Of a DNA stretch of 63,716 bases, positions 16,898 to 26,978 are shown in pieces. The notes under the pieces were generated by a model that had not been told where the DNA came from, searched no databases, and was given only the letters and a program-made list of their open reading frames with translations. Positions within the stretch are counted from its first letter, which is position 1. Every line of letters starts with the position of its first letter. A program made the translations under genes and the position numbers. Source of the stretch: Ignavibacteria bacterium (lineage in GTDB: Bacteria > Bacteroidota > Ignavibacteria > Tepidaquicellales > Tepidaquicellaceae); the NCBI GenBank assembly GCA_019694675.1, contig JAIBBK010000082.1, positions 1 to 63,716 on the forward strand. Direction: 5' to 3'.

Positions 16898-17938
16898 ATG
16901 ACCGTAGTAAACGCACTGATATTCAGCAAGCACACAGGTGCAATGTGCTGTGATGAGCAGACGACGATCGGAGATGTGCGAAAGATGATGTCGTCAGACA
17001 AGATACAGAAGATAGTTCCGACGCGCATCCGCGAGTCGATCAAGTTCGAAGCTGTTTACGGAGGCACCGGCACAACGGCGATCGGCGATGAGATCAGAAA
17101 AGGCATAAAGGAGAGGCTCAACAGGGATTTTGACGCGATGCGGAGCCGTAAAGAGAAGCATGAACATTTCAAATCCATTGACGAAGTATTTCAGATCGGT
17201 TATGAAGAAATGACCAAGGTCAAGCACAGGCACATAAACGATATCATAAAGGGCTACTTTGATTTTGATACGGGAGATTACCTTCAGGGATATTACAAGA
17301 ATTCAGCGGGTGAGAAGATAGAGATCCAGCAGAAGGAGATGAAGGAGAAGGTGTATGACCTCATTAACTGGCGCAATGCTCCTGAGGTAGATTCGATCTT
17401 CCTGAATGCGGCCATCATTGCGGGATTCGATGAAACGGGCGAGTTCAAGATATCTAAGATGAGCATGAAGACGGAGATGACGCTGATGAAATCAACATCA
17501 GTGTTTGAGACCGTCGGTTCCGGTTCGGATTCTGCACAGATCATTTTCTCCGATTATGCAAGCAGTAAGACACTTGATGAAAGAAGGGGCCACATTGACA
17601 GGGTTGAAGGAATGATACAGCTTTTGCGGGCGACCAACGGCGCGGCCAAGTACAATATGGGTGTGGGAGGATATTTCAACATACTCCTCTTTGACGGAAC
17701 TCAGGACGATCCTGATAAGAGGTTCACAGAGATCTTTGATTCACGGTCGAAGCTTGCAAGCGAGATCGTTCTCGCCTACTACAATCATTTCATTGAATAT
17801 GACAACACGTACGAACTGATTGACGAACTTATATACAGGAACAGCAAGTCATTTGATGAACTGAATTCGGCTTTTCTCAGTGCATCCAAAGACAAGACAA
17901 AGATGGGAAGATTCTTAAGAGGATACAAAGTTACCTAA
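16898..17938 (+). CDS. Divergent proteasome-like Ntn-hydrolase paralogue B (predicted active)
   Basis: A 346-residue protein 13 bases after paralogue A. It starts MTVVNALIFSKHTGAMCCDEQTT: removal of Met would expose Thr1, Asp18 sits where proteasomes have Asp17 and Lys34 (SSDKIQKI) where they have Lys33, both shifted by one residue. The YGGTGTTAIGDEI turn, the GSGS loop (about 207-210, Ser129 equivalent) and VGGYFNI (about 256-262) follow in the proteasome order. A helical insertion of about 100 residues separates the N- and C-terminal halves. There is no signal peptide, so it should be cytoplasmic. It is longer than HslV (about 175) or Anbu (about 240). Function and partners are unknown; no HslU, ARC/Mpa or Pup gene is in the window. 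Confidence 0.7.
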   Translation: MTVVNALIFSKHTGAMCCDEQTTIGDVRKMMSSDKIQKIVPTRIRESIKFEAVYGGTGTTAIGDEIRKGIKERLNRDFDAMRSRKEKHEHFKSIDEVFQIGYEEMTKVKHRHINDIIKGYFDFDTGDYLQGYYKNSAGEKIEIQQKEMKEKVYDLINWRNAPEVDSIFLNAAIIAGFDETGEFKISKMSMKTEMTLMKSTSVFETVGSGSDSAQIIFSDYASSKTLDERRGHIDRVEGMIQLLRATNGAAKYNMGVGGYFNILLFDGTQDDPDKRFTEIFDSRSKLASEIVLAYYNHFIEYDNTYELIDELIYRNSKSFDELNSAFLSASKDKTKMGRFLRGYKVT

Positions 17939-17989
17939 GAAGAAACTTGATTATTCGCGGAAGACAAACAAGAGTTCACCTCCTTATTA

Positions 17990-19267
17990 ATGGCTGAACA
18001 GACAGCAGAAAAGTGTTACGAAGTACTTGACGGCCGCGACGTGCTCAGGCCGTTCAGGGATAAATTTCTGATCCCGCGCGGAAGCGACGGCCAGGAAGTG
18101 ATCTACTTTGCGGGCAATTCACTCGGCCTTCAGCCAAAGTCCGTGAAGAGCCGCATTGAACAGGAACTTGAGGACTGGGAGAAGTTTGCCGTTGAGGGGC
18201 ATACAAAGGCAAAGAATCCCTGGATGCCGTATCACGAATTTCTCACCACGCAGACTGCGGAAATCACAGGCGCACTTCCTGAAGAGGTGGTGAACATGAA
18301 CTCGCTTACGGCAAATCTTCACTTCATGTTTGTCAGCTTCTACAGGCCTGAGAAAAAAAAGAGAAAGATACTGATAGAGGCGATGTCCTTTCCGTCCGAT
18401 TATTATGCCGTGGAGTCGCAGATAAGATTTCACGGACTGGATCCTGCCGAATGCATTATTGAAGCGAGGCCGCGTAGCGGCGAACACTGCATCAGGACGG
18501 AAGACATTGAAGAAATGATTTCCGTTCATGGTGATGAGATAGCGCTGGTTTGGCTCGGAGGTGTGAACTATTACACGGGGCAGGCATTTGACATGGAAAG
18601 GATCACCCGCGCTGCCCATGCAAAAGGCATCACGGCAGGATTTGACCTCGCGCACGCAGCCGGCAACCTGAGACTGAAACTTCACGAGTGGGATGTTGAT
18701 TTTGCGGTATGGTGCAATTACAAATACCTGAACGGCGGGCCGGGAGCGATTGGCGGCTGTTATGTTAACAAGAGATTTCATAACGACCGGGAGTTGCCTA
18801 AGTTCCTTGGATGGTGGGGGCACGACAAGTCAACCCGTTTTCTGATGGGCCATAAATTTGAGCCGATTCTTACTGCCGAGAGTTGGCAGGTAAGCAACCC
18901 ACCCATATTTCAGCTTGCTTCCCTCAAGGCATCGCTTGACATATTTGCTGAGGCGGGCATGGACAGGATCCGTGAAAAGAGCGTTGCGATGACTTCTTAC
19001 CTTCATCACCTGATAAATGACAGACTCGCAGGCAAGGTTGAGATAATTACACCGGAGCAAATTGAAGAACGCGGCTGTCAGTTATCGCTGAAGATATCCG
19101 GGAACGGCAAAGAGATATTCAGTAAGCTCATTGAAAGAAATGTTATATGTGACTGGCGCGAGCCCGATGTAATAAGGGTTGCACCCGTGCCTCTTTACAA
19201 TACATTCGGGGATGTTTACAGATTTTCTGAAATATTAAGCGGGCTTGTGGAAGAAAGTGGCGGATAA
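17990..19267 (+). CDS. kynU: Kynureninase
   Basis: A 425-residue PLP enzyme of aminotransferase fold type I that cleaves kynurenine or 3-hydroxykynurenine to (3-hydroxy)anthranilate and alanine. Landmarks: IYFAGNSLGLQPKSV, TVNLHF-like segment MNSLTANLHFM, FDLAHAAGN, and the PLP-lysine segment VWCNYKYLNGGPGAIGG. The GHxxxFxxxxxY region (MGHKFEPILTAESWQVSNPP) closes the active site. The length matches human and bacterial KynU. It overlaps or abuts the kmo start, so the two are one translational unit. Confidence 0.96.
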   Translation: MAEQTAEKCYEVLDGRDVLRPFRDKFLIPRGSDGQEVIYFAGNSLGLQPKSVKSRIEQELEDWEKFAVEGHTKAKNPWMPYHEFLTTQTAEITGALPEEVVNMNSLTANLHFMFVSFYRPEKKKRKILIEAMSFPSDYYAVESQIRFHGLDPAECIIEARPRSGEHCIRTEDIEEMISVHGDEIALVWLGGVNYYTGQAFDMERITRAAHAKGITAGFDLAHAAGNLRLKLHEWDVDFAVWCNYKYLNGGPGAIGGCYVNKRFHNDRELPKFLGWWGHDKSTRFLMGHKFEPILTAESWQVSNPPIFQLASLKASLDIFAEAGMDRIREKSVAMTSYLHHLINDRLAGKVEIITPEQIEERGCQLSLKISGNGKEIFSKLIERNVICDWREPDVIRVAPVPLYNTFGDVYRFSEILSGLVEESGG

Positions 19268-20636
19268 GAGAATGGTGATAGTGGGAGCGGGCCTAGCAGG
19301 ATCGCTTCTTTCGGTTTACTTCGCAAAGCGCGGCATTGAGGCCGACGTGTATGAAAGAAGGCCGGATATGCGGAAGTCTGATGCGGGAGGCGGCAAGTCA
19401 ATTAACCTCGCCCTTTCCACAAGAGGCATACATGCGCTTAAGGAGGTTGGACTGTATGACGAGATCCGTAAGATCTCCATACCCATGTACGGAAGAAAGC
19501 TCCATGCACCCGACGGCACGCTTTCATTTCAGCGATACGGTAAGGATGATACCGAGTACATCAATGCGGTATCAAGGGCTGAGCTTAACAGATCTCTTAT
19601 GGACCTGTCCGAAAGCATTACCGGAAGAAAAATAAGATTCAACAGCAGATGCACAGGTATTGATTTTGCCGGAAAGGTTGTCTCATTCACGGATGACCAA
19701 ACCGGAGAGAATTTCAGCGTGGAGGCGGAAGCAGTGATAGCAACAGACGGCGCCACATCCGCAGTGAGAATGGAAATGATGAAGATCCCGAGATTTAATT
19801 TCGCGCAGGTTTACGAGAACTACGGATACAAGGAACTCACTATACCGTCCGGCAGTGACGGCGGTTTTCTGATGGAGAAGAATGCGCTTCACATCTGGCC
19901 GAGAGGTTCATACATGCTGATCGCTCTCCCGAACCTGGAAGGCAGTTTCACATGCACTTTGTTTCTCCCGTTCGACAAAGTCCTTGGAGGCGAAAACAGT
20001 CTTGAGCATCTTGAAGAGCGGAACAATCTTATTCCATTTTTTGAAAGGAACTTCCCCGATGCTCTTGCCCTGATGCCTGACCTTGAAGAGCAGTACTACT
20101 CGCATCCCACAGGCACGCTGATGACGGTCAAATGTTATCCGTGGACGTTCGGTGATGTTGTGACACTGCTCGGAGATTCAGCGCATGCCATTGTGCCGTT
20201 CTTCGGACAGGGCATGAATGCTGCGTTTGAAGACTGCACGGTTCTGAATGAGCTGATAGGTGTGCACGGCGCTGAATGGAAGAAAGTGTTTGCAGAATAT
20301 CAGGCGATCCGCAAACCGAACACGGATGCAATTGCAGACCTTGCACAGGAGAATTTCATCGAGATGCGCGATCTTGTAGCCGATCCGCGATTCCAGTTCA
20401 AGAAGAAGATAGAAGCCGAACTATTCAAAAGGCACCCTGACATATTCATACCGAAATATTCGATGGTCACTTTTTTGCGTGTGCCATATTCCGAGGCGCT
20501 GAAAAGAGGAAAAATCCAGGAATCAATTCTTGACAAGCTGAGCGAAGGTACTCATGCATTGGAAGAAATTGACTGGAGTAATGCTTCGGCGCTTGTTGAG
20601 CAATCACTTACAAAAATGGAAATCCCAAAAAATTAA
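19257..20636 (+). CDS. kmo: Kynurenine 3-monooxygenase
   Basis: A flavoprotein of about 459 residues that hydroxylates kynurenine to 3-hydroxykynurenine with NADPH and O2. The Rossmann motif VIVGAGLAGSLL is at the N-terminus, the DG motif reads VIATDGATSAVR, and the FAD ribityl motif is LLGDSAHAIVPFFGQGMNAAFEDC. The substrate-binding stretch YGRKLHAPDG and the conserved SINLALSTRG are present. Possible starts are TTG 19245, GTG 19257 and ATG 19272; GTG 19257 gives the usual few residues before the Rossmann strand. It overlaps the end of kynU. The pathway genes for tryptophan dioxygenase and 3-hydroxyanthranilate dioxygenase are not in the window. Confidence 0.95.
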   Translation: MADKRMVIVGAGLAGSLLSVYFAKRGIEADVYERRPDMRKSDAGGGKSINLALSTRGIHALKEVGLYDEIRKISIPMYGRKLHAPDGTLSFQRYGKDDTEYINAVSRAELNRSLMDLSESITGRKIRFNSRCTGIDFAGKVVSFTDDQTGENFSVEAEAVIATDGATSAVRMEMMKIPRFNFAQVYENYGYKELTIPSGSDGGFLMEKNALHIWPRGSYMLIALPNLEGSFTCTLFLPFDKVLGGENSLEHLEERNNLIPFFERNFPDALALMPDLEEQYYSHPTGTLMTVKCYPWTFGDVVTLLGDSAHAIVPFFGQGMNAAFEDCTVLNELIGVHGAEWKKVFAEYQAIRKPNTDAIADLAQENFIEMRDLVADPRFQFKKKIEAELFKRHPDIFIPKYSMVTFLRVPYSEALKRGKIQESILDKLSEGTHALEEIDWSNASALVEQSLTKMEIPKN

Positions 20637-20651
20637 TTAGCAAACTCTGAC

Positions 20652-21893
20652 ATGATTGAAACCTTTGTACTAAGGATGATTGAAAGAGAGAAAGAGGCTT
20701 GTGAAAGCCTTATGAACTCTGTGACTGCGGGCGAGAAGATCACGCAGGAATCAATCTACAAGAGCTCTCTTTCCGAGTTTACAAAGAACTATCTCATCAA
20801 TATGCTTGAGGATGCCGACAATCAGGATGAGATCCTCGACCGTATCACAAAGGCGGTGAAACTGAGGTTCAACTACGCGATCCGTCCCAAGTGGACACTG
20901 CTGACATACATGTTCGGAAGCTATGAATCGCGTCCGCCTTCCGACATCTCAAAAAAGCTTGAGCTGTTTCCCTTTTACAATTTCTACATAGATTCAATCA
21001 ATGATGTCCTGAAAGACAACTTCTCCATATTCATCACAAGGAATGAGGTCTCGCTAATTATTGACGAAACGAACAAGGCGATCTACAGAAAGCTTACTAC
21101 TGATATTAACAACGCGAAGATCAAGAATTTTTTCCTTCAGATCTTCCTTCTGAAGTATGACGAGCAGGATTTCAATCTCGAGTCAACGATCCCGTACTCT
21201 TTCATAAAGATATTTCTCAACGATAAGTATTATTTTGATATTGAGAAGAAGTTTCAGTTTGTGAAGGGCATTAACGAAGAGTATGAGATCTGCCTCAAGG
21301 ATGTGATCAAAGTACTCATGAACAAGTATGATACTTCCGATAAGGATGAACAGATAAAGGAAGAAACTGAGAAGCCGGTGGAAGAAGCCGTTCCGGAGAT
21401 CAGAGAACTGAAAACTGAAACAGTTCCGGCACAGTCAGAAGCATCCGCAATTGAAGAGAAGGCAGACACGAAAATAACGATTAAGCAACCGCCGGCAAAG
21501 GAGCCGTCTGTTGTGAATGAGACAAAACCGGCAGAGCTGGAAAACACAGGAAAACCGGGCTTCATGAGGGACAAGGAAACCGTTCAAACCGTTCAGACTT
21601 CAGTTATAGCAGCTGAAAAAGAGAAGAGCGAGGAAAGGTCAAACGTGCATGACATTTCTGAGATAAAGAAGCTGTTTTCTGAAAAGCAATTCGACAAGAT
21701 ACTTGAGCGTGTTTACAATTCCGATTTCGAATATGTCACGCGTTCATTTTCAAAGCTGAGCAATTACAAGACATGGTTCGAGGCATCGAATCATCTGAAG
21801 GAGGTGTTCCGGGCAAACGAAGTGGACATATACAACAAGGACGTGATCGCATTTGTTGACACACTGAACGACTATTACGTAGGGCGGGGATAA
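20652..21893 (+). CDS. Uncharacterised two-domain cytoplasmic protein upstream of obgE
   Basis: A 413-residue protein with no recognised family. The N-terminal domain (about 1-235) is helical and rich in charged and aromatic residues. The middle (about 235-345) is a low-complexity linker rich in Glu, Lys, Pro and Thr. The C-terminal domain (about 345-413; ISEIKKLFSEKQFDKILERVY and WFEASNHLKEVF) is helical and compact. There is no signal peptide or transmembrane segment. It lies 15 bases after kmo and 3 bases before obgE, so it belongs to the same transcription unit and is translationally linked to the GTPase gene, which hints at a ribosome- or stress-related role, but this is guesswork. Confidence 0.75.
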   Translation: MIETFVLRMIEREKEACESLMNSVTAGEKITQESIYKSSLSEFTKNYLINMLEDADNQDEILDRITKAVKLRFNYAIRPKWTLLTYMFGSYESRPPSDISKKLELFPFYNFYIDSINDVLKDNFSIFITRNEVSLIIDETNKAIYRKLTTDINNAKIKNFFLQIFLLKYDEQDFNLESTIPYSFIKIFLNDKYYFDIEKKFQFVKGINEEYEICLKDVIKVLMNKYDTSDKDEQIKEETEKPVEEAVPEIRELKTETVPAQSEASAIEEKADTKITIKQPPAKEPSVVNETKPAELENTGKPGFMRDKETVQTVQTSVIAAEKEKSEERSNVHDISEIKKLFSEKQFDKILERVYNSDFEYVTRSFSKLSNYKTWFEASNHLKEVFRANEVDIYNKDVIAFVDTLNDYYVGRG

Positions 21894-22910
<1,017 letters not shown>

Positions 22911-22925
22911 TCCAACAAAACGAAA

Positions 22926-23696
22926 ATGTCCAAGCCGGTAATACTGATTTCAAACGATGACGGAATAAGTTCTGACGGCATAAGAGCCCTGTGGAGGAGC
23001 ATGAGAAAGTTTGCCGAAGTGCATGTGGTAGCGCCGCATACTCAGCAAAGCGCGGTAGGCCATTCTGTTACGATCGCACAGCCCATCAGGGCTTACAAAG
23101 TGCTGATTGACAAGAACTTCTACGGATATGCGGTTACCGGTACTCCGGCAGACTCAGTCAAGCTGGCAATCAGAAATCTCTTGAAAGGTAAGAAGATAGA
23201 CCTGCTGATCTCAGGCATCAACCACGGCTCGAACACGGCCGTCAATGTGATCTATTCAGGAACTGTCTCTGCGGCAACCGAAGGCACAATTCTCGGAATT
23301 CCCTCGATAGCTGTTTCTCTCGCGAGTTTCACATACGGTGATTTCAGCGCCGCCGCAAAATTCTCGGCCGTTATCGCAAAGGCCGTGCTGAAGCACGGAC
23401 TGCCAAAGGGAACACTGCTGAATGTAAACGTGCCACCAGTACCCAAAGACAAGATCAAGGGCGTGCTTATTACAAGGCAGGGCAAGTCATTCTGGGATGA
23501 TTACTTTGACTCAAGAATGGATCCGAACAAGCGGGAATACTTCTGGCTTTCAGGCAGGATGAGTCTTAAGGACAAGTCAACTGATTTTGATCATCCGGCG
23601 ATCCTCGACAACTACGTCTCAGTGACTCCGCTTCATTACGACCTTACCAACTACGAGATCATTGATGATCTGAAGGACTGGAACCTGCGGGTCTGA
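22926..23696 (+). CDS. surE: 5'/3'-nucleotidase SurE
   Basis: A 256-residue metal-dependent phosphatase acting on nucleoside monophosphates. The SurE signature SNDDGISSDGI is at the N-terminus, and VVAPHTQQSAVGHSVT, VTGTPADSVKLAI and SGINHGSNTAVNVIYSGTVSAA carry the metal and phosphate ligands. It lies 15 bases after obgE on the same strand and is probably the last gene of that run. Downstream genes are on the opposite strand. Confidence 0.97.
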   Translation: MSKPVILISNDDGISSDGIRALWRSMRKFAEVHVVAPHTQQSAVGHSVTIAQPIRAYKVLIDKNFYGYAVTGTPADSVKLAIRNLLKGKKIDLLISGINHGSNTAVNVIYSGTVSAATEGTILGIPSIAVSLASFTYGDFSAAAKFSAVIAKAVLKHGLPKGTLLNVNVPPVPKDKIKGVLITRQGKSFWDDYFDSRMDPNKREYFWLSGRMSLKDKSTDFDHPAILDNYVSVTPLHYDLTNYEIIDDLKDWNLRV

Positions 23697-23704
23697 CCGG
23701 GCGG

Positions 23705-24466
23705 TCAAAGTACAATTCCGAACTTCTCCTTAAGCAGGCGATTGAACTCTTCATCGCTTTTCACCGGTGTTTCGATAGTTTCACTTCCTCTTGTGATCTT
23801 CAGAGAATCTCCTGTCAGCGTGATCCTTCCACCGTCAAAAGGCAGTGAACACAATCTCTTTCTCGTAAAATGTGATTCGGGAGATGTTTGATGATACCTG
23901 CACATTCCTTCAAACTCATGCGGACTTCTGCCCATAAGTGAAAAGAGGTACTGGTCTTCACAAGAGTCTTCTTTCTTCTTCCTCACAATGAGATGTTCCT
24001 CATCATATTTCTCAATGACAAATTCCCCTCTTTCATCAATCTGCTTCACACCTGCGGAGATCAACAGCGGGGCAAAAGTGAATTCTCCGAATCCGACATC
24101 CGAAAGATATTCATTACCGTTCATCGAAACTATGATTGCCATGTGATCGAATTCATCTCCAAAGCCTCCCGAGCCGGTCGCCACACGCGCAGAAACGAGC
24201 CTTGTCTCAAACCCGGCGTAGCAAAGCAACTCCCCGAACAACAGATTAAGTTCATAGCAGAAACCTCCCCTCTTCCCCGTTATCACCTTTGCGAAAAGTC
24301 TGTCCGGGTTGAGCAGTATTTCCCTTCCAATATGAATATCAAGATTCTCAAACGGAATGTGAAGCAGGTGCAGTCTCTGCAACTCAATAAGAGTGGCGGG
24401 ACCGGGAGTCAGATTTCCTTTGAACCCGATCCTGCCAAGATATTCAATTGCCTGCTGTTGATTCAT
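23705..24466 (-). CDS. Arylamine N-acetyltransferase
   Basis: A 253-residue acetyl-CoA-dependent transferase. The Cys-His-Asp triad is visible as RGGFCYELN (Cys about 71), DHMAIIV (His about 110) and LSDVGFGEFTF (Asp about 125). HIPFENLDIH and the N-terminal YLGRIGF also fit the NAT family. Typical substrates are arylamines and hydrazines; the physiological role is unclear. It sits 48 bases downstream of aqpZ and could be co-transcribed. The 3' ends of surE and this gene face each other with only 8 bases between. Confidence 0.92.
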   Translation of the reverse strand: MNQQQAIEYLGRIGFKGNLTPGPATLIELQRLHLLHIPFENLDIHIGREILLNPDRLFAKVITGKRGGFCYELNLLFGELLCYAGFETRLVSARVATGSGGFGDEFDHMAIIVSMNGNEYLSDVGFGEFTFAPLLISAGVKQIDERGEFVIEKYDEEHLIVRKKKEDSCEDQYLFSLMGRSPHEFEGMCRYHQTSPESHFTRKRLCSLPFDGGRITLTGDSLKITRGSETIETPVKSDEEFNRLLKEKFGIVL

Positions 24467-24513
24467 TGCCTTGATGCTGTCTGCAGATCATGGAACTTCT
24501 GCAGAAGCCCTTT

Positions 24514-25200
24514 TCAATTTTTGTTCTCAAACATCTTGTAAACGAGACCCGCGAGAATAGCTCCGATCACCGGTGCAACAATGAAGAGCCAGAGCTGTTC
24601 AAGCGCCCAGCCGCCAACAAAGACCGCCTGGCTTATGCTTCTTGCGGGATTCACTGACGTTTTAGTTACCGGTATGCTAATTAGATGAATAAGTGTGAGA
24701 GCAAGGCCAATTGCAAGTCCGGCAAAGCCCGCCGGCGCGCGCTTGTCTGTTGCTCCGAGTATAACAAGAAGGAACATGAATGTCATTACGATCTCAATGA
24801 CCAATCCTGACATCATACTGTACTTTCCGGGAGAATGCTCGCCGTAGCCGTTGGCCGCAAATTCTCCGATCGGTTTGCCGCTGCCCGTCACAACTATGTA
24901 CAGCACAAACGCTGCAAGGATGCCGCCGATGATCTGCGCAATGATGTAAGGTACAAGTTCTTTAGTGCTGAATCTGCCGCCTATCCAAAGTCCGATCGAA
25001 ACAGCGGGATTAAGATGCGCCCCGGATATATGCCCGAGTCCGTACGCTATAGTAAGAACAGTGAGCCCGAATGCGAATGACACTCCGAGAAATCCAATTC
25101 CGAGCTCCGGAAAAGCTCCGGATATCACAGCGCTGCCGCATCCGCCAAGCACAAGCCAGAATGTGCCGATCAGTTCTGCGGTAAATTTTTGTGCGTTCAT
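24514..25200 (-). CDS. aqpZ: Aquaporin Z
   Basis: A 228-residue inner-membrane channel with six transmembrane segments and the two half-helix NPA motifs (HLNPAVSIG about residue 60-68 and [11 protein letters not shown] near 180). The arginine after the second NPA, part of the selectivity filter, is present. The family conducts water; the sequence reads as the water-selective AqpZ type rather than the glycerol facilitator type, which has NPA followed by D/RDxGPR. Confidence 0.95.
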   Translation of the reverse strand: MNAQKFTAELIGTFWLVLGGCGSAVISGAFPELGIGFLGVSFAFGLTVLTIAYGLGHISGAHLNPAVSIGLWIGGRFSTKELVPYIIAQIIGGILAAFVLYIVVTGSGKPIGEFAANGYGEHSPGKYSMMSGLVIEIVMTFMFLLVILGATDKRAPAGFAGLAIGLALTLIHLISIPVTKTSVNPARSISQAVFVGGWALEQLWLFIVAPVIGAILAGLVYKMFENKN

Positions 25201-25398
25201 TTATTCAGTTGATTAGATTAGACAAGCACCGCCAAATAAGAATATGAATGCGGTTTATTGTGAGGATCAATTTGGCATTTTCAGATCAATAATACAATCA
25301 ATTCGCATCGTAACTTAAGGAAGAATTCAGCCCCCTGTACCATTCTTACGGCCTTCAAAGTTCATTCCTGATCTGCACTGTACTCAATTGCAGATCGG

Positions 25399-26883
25399 TC
25401 ATTTACCAATGATGCCCAGCAGAGACTGAAGACCGGAGTCCTTACCGCCTGCAATATCCTCCACCGACTGATCAATGAATATGTCGGGAGTAATGCCTGA
25501 ATCGGGCGTGTCTGCCGGTGTGAGTTCTGTGATCAGGGGAATATCAACTTCGATACCTGTATTCGGAAGATCGAGGAAGAACAGGTTTCCGCCGGTAATG
25601 CCTTTCAGATTTCCGCCTGTCGCCCGGCCGGCAAGCAAACCGAGCTTGTATTCCCTTACAAGCCGTGCGAGTATGAATGTCGCCGAGCTGTTTGCCTCAT
25701 CCACCAGCAGGTAAACTCTTCCCCTGAATCCGTTTTCTTTGGGAGTGATATTCACTGTCCCTGAATTTTCATCAATTAGTCTGAAGAGCCGGCTGTCGTA
25801 ACGATCAACGCTTGCGGTTCTGTCATAGAATGAATTGTCCCACGTGGATAGGTACTGTCTGAGTGAATCGGGCACTATGTCGTAGCATACGACTCTCTGA
25901 GATTTAAGGGTCAACGGCTGTTCGGATATGTAAGACAGAATCTCAAATGCCACTTCTGTTGTGCCGCCGCTGTTGCCGCGGATATCAATGATCAGATCGG
26001 AACTTCCGCGCGAGTTTATCTCACCGAAGTGATCGCTCAACAGCTTCTTCCAGTCGAGTTCGGAATTGTATGTAACGAACGTCCCGAACTTCAGCAGTGA
26101 AACGCCCTCCGCGGGCGTCTCAAGTTTCCACTCATCCGTTAAGTCTTTCTTGCCGGATTTCATTGAGAGCAACTGCTTCCTTTCCTCCCGGCTGATTGCA
26201 TCCACGCTCATTTCCGTTATTCCTTCACGACTTTCAGGATCCCTGTACAATATTCTGAATTTGCCGGACTCGCGTGCAAACAACAGCGGAAAGTATATAT
26301 CGAAGAACTCATGCTCTCCTTCTCCGGTAATTCTCATGTTATAAAGTCTCTGACCGTCATTGCTTCCGTCACCGTCGGCATACTTCAGCAGTTGTTCAAC
26401 AATGCTTTCCGTCTTGACACCGTTTATCTCAAGCACTTCAGCCCCTCTGCCGATCCCTGCCCCGGAAACATCTTCTGTAACGATCATGCGTTTTCCAATG
26501 AGTACAAATGTAAAAGGAAGCTTATCCTTTCCGGAGAACAAAAGGGCCTTTATACTGTCACTCTGATTATAAGGATTTGCAATTGTATGTCCGCATTTAA
26601 TATGCGCAAGAAATTCCGAGATTCTCAGAAAAGCCTCCCTGATGCTGACATTATCTTCCTGCATATCAACAAGTTTGCCGTATTTCTCATTTATCCGATC
26701 CTCGGTTTCGTACCTGTAAAGTCCCGGATGCAGAGCCTTCAGAGCGCTGATGAGGATATTGCAGTCAGCCCTGAACTGTTCGGCGGGAATGCTCTTCTGC
26801 GCAGGCAGATTCTCAGCTGCAAAGAGCAGTCCGGCGAAGATAAGGAGAATTGCAGATGCTAATGACCTGAGCATCATAATCAT
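25399..26883 (-). CDS. Exported S41-family (tail-specific type) peptidase
   Basis: A 494-residue exported protein with a signal peptide (SLASAILLIFAGLLFAAE). A helical N-terminal segment (about 30-110), a PDZ-like segment (about 125-160, GAGIGRGAEVLEINGVKTES) and a C-terminal S41 peptidase domain follow. That domain contains IIDIRGNSGGTTEVAFEIL and LVDEANSSATFILA, with the catalytic Ser in NSSATF, and GRATGGNLKGITGG. It is likely periplasmic or lipid-facing and degrades or processes proteins; the substrate is unknown. The start could also be one of the Met codons 6 or 9 bases downstream. A 96-base gap separates it from the SulP gene upstream. Confidence 0.85.
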   Translation of the reverse strand: MIMMLRSLASAILLIFAGLLFAAENLPAQKSIPAEQFRADCNILISALKALHPGLYRYETEDRINEKYGKLVDMQEDNVSIREAFLRISEFLAHIKCGHTIANPYNQSDSIKALLFSGKDKLPFTFVLIGKRMIVTEDVSGAGIGRGAEVLEINGVKTESIVEQLLKYADGDGSNDGQRLYNMRITGEGEHEFFDIYFPLLFARESGKFRILYRDPESREGITEMSVDAISREERKQLLSMKSGKKDLTDEWKLETPAEGVSLLKFGTFVTYNSELDWKKLLSDHFGEINSRGSSDLIIDIRGNSGGTTEVAFEILSYISEQPLTLKSQRVVCYDIVPDSLRQYLSTWDNSFYDRTASVDRYDSRLFRLIDENSGTVNITPKENGFRGRVYLLVDEANSSATFILARLVREYKLGLLAGRATGGNLKGITGGNLFFLDLPNTGIEVDIPLITELTPADTPDSGITPDIFIDQSVEDIAGGKDSGLQSLLGIIGK

Positions 26884-26978
26884 TGATTCCCGTTGTAAGT
26901 TATTGTTTGCCGGAATCTCAGAGCCTGTTTCCCGGAATCCGGATAAGTGAATTGTTCTGAATTGCCGAAGTCGTGCGG

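Noticed and set aside
25380..25430. GATCTGCA...TGCAGATC inverted repeat near the end of the S41 gene
   Set aside because: No T-run follows, and the arms are separated by other sequence; not strong enough as a terminator.
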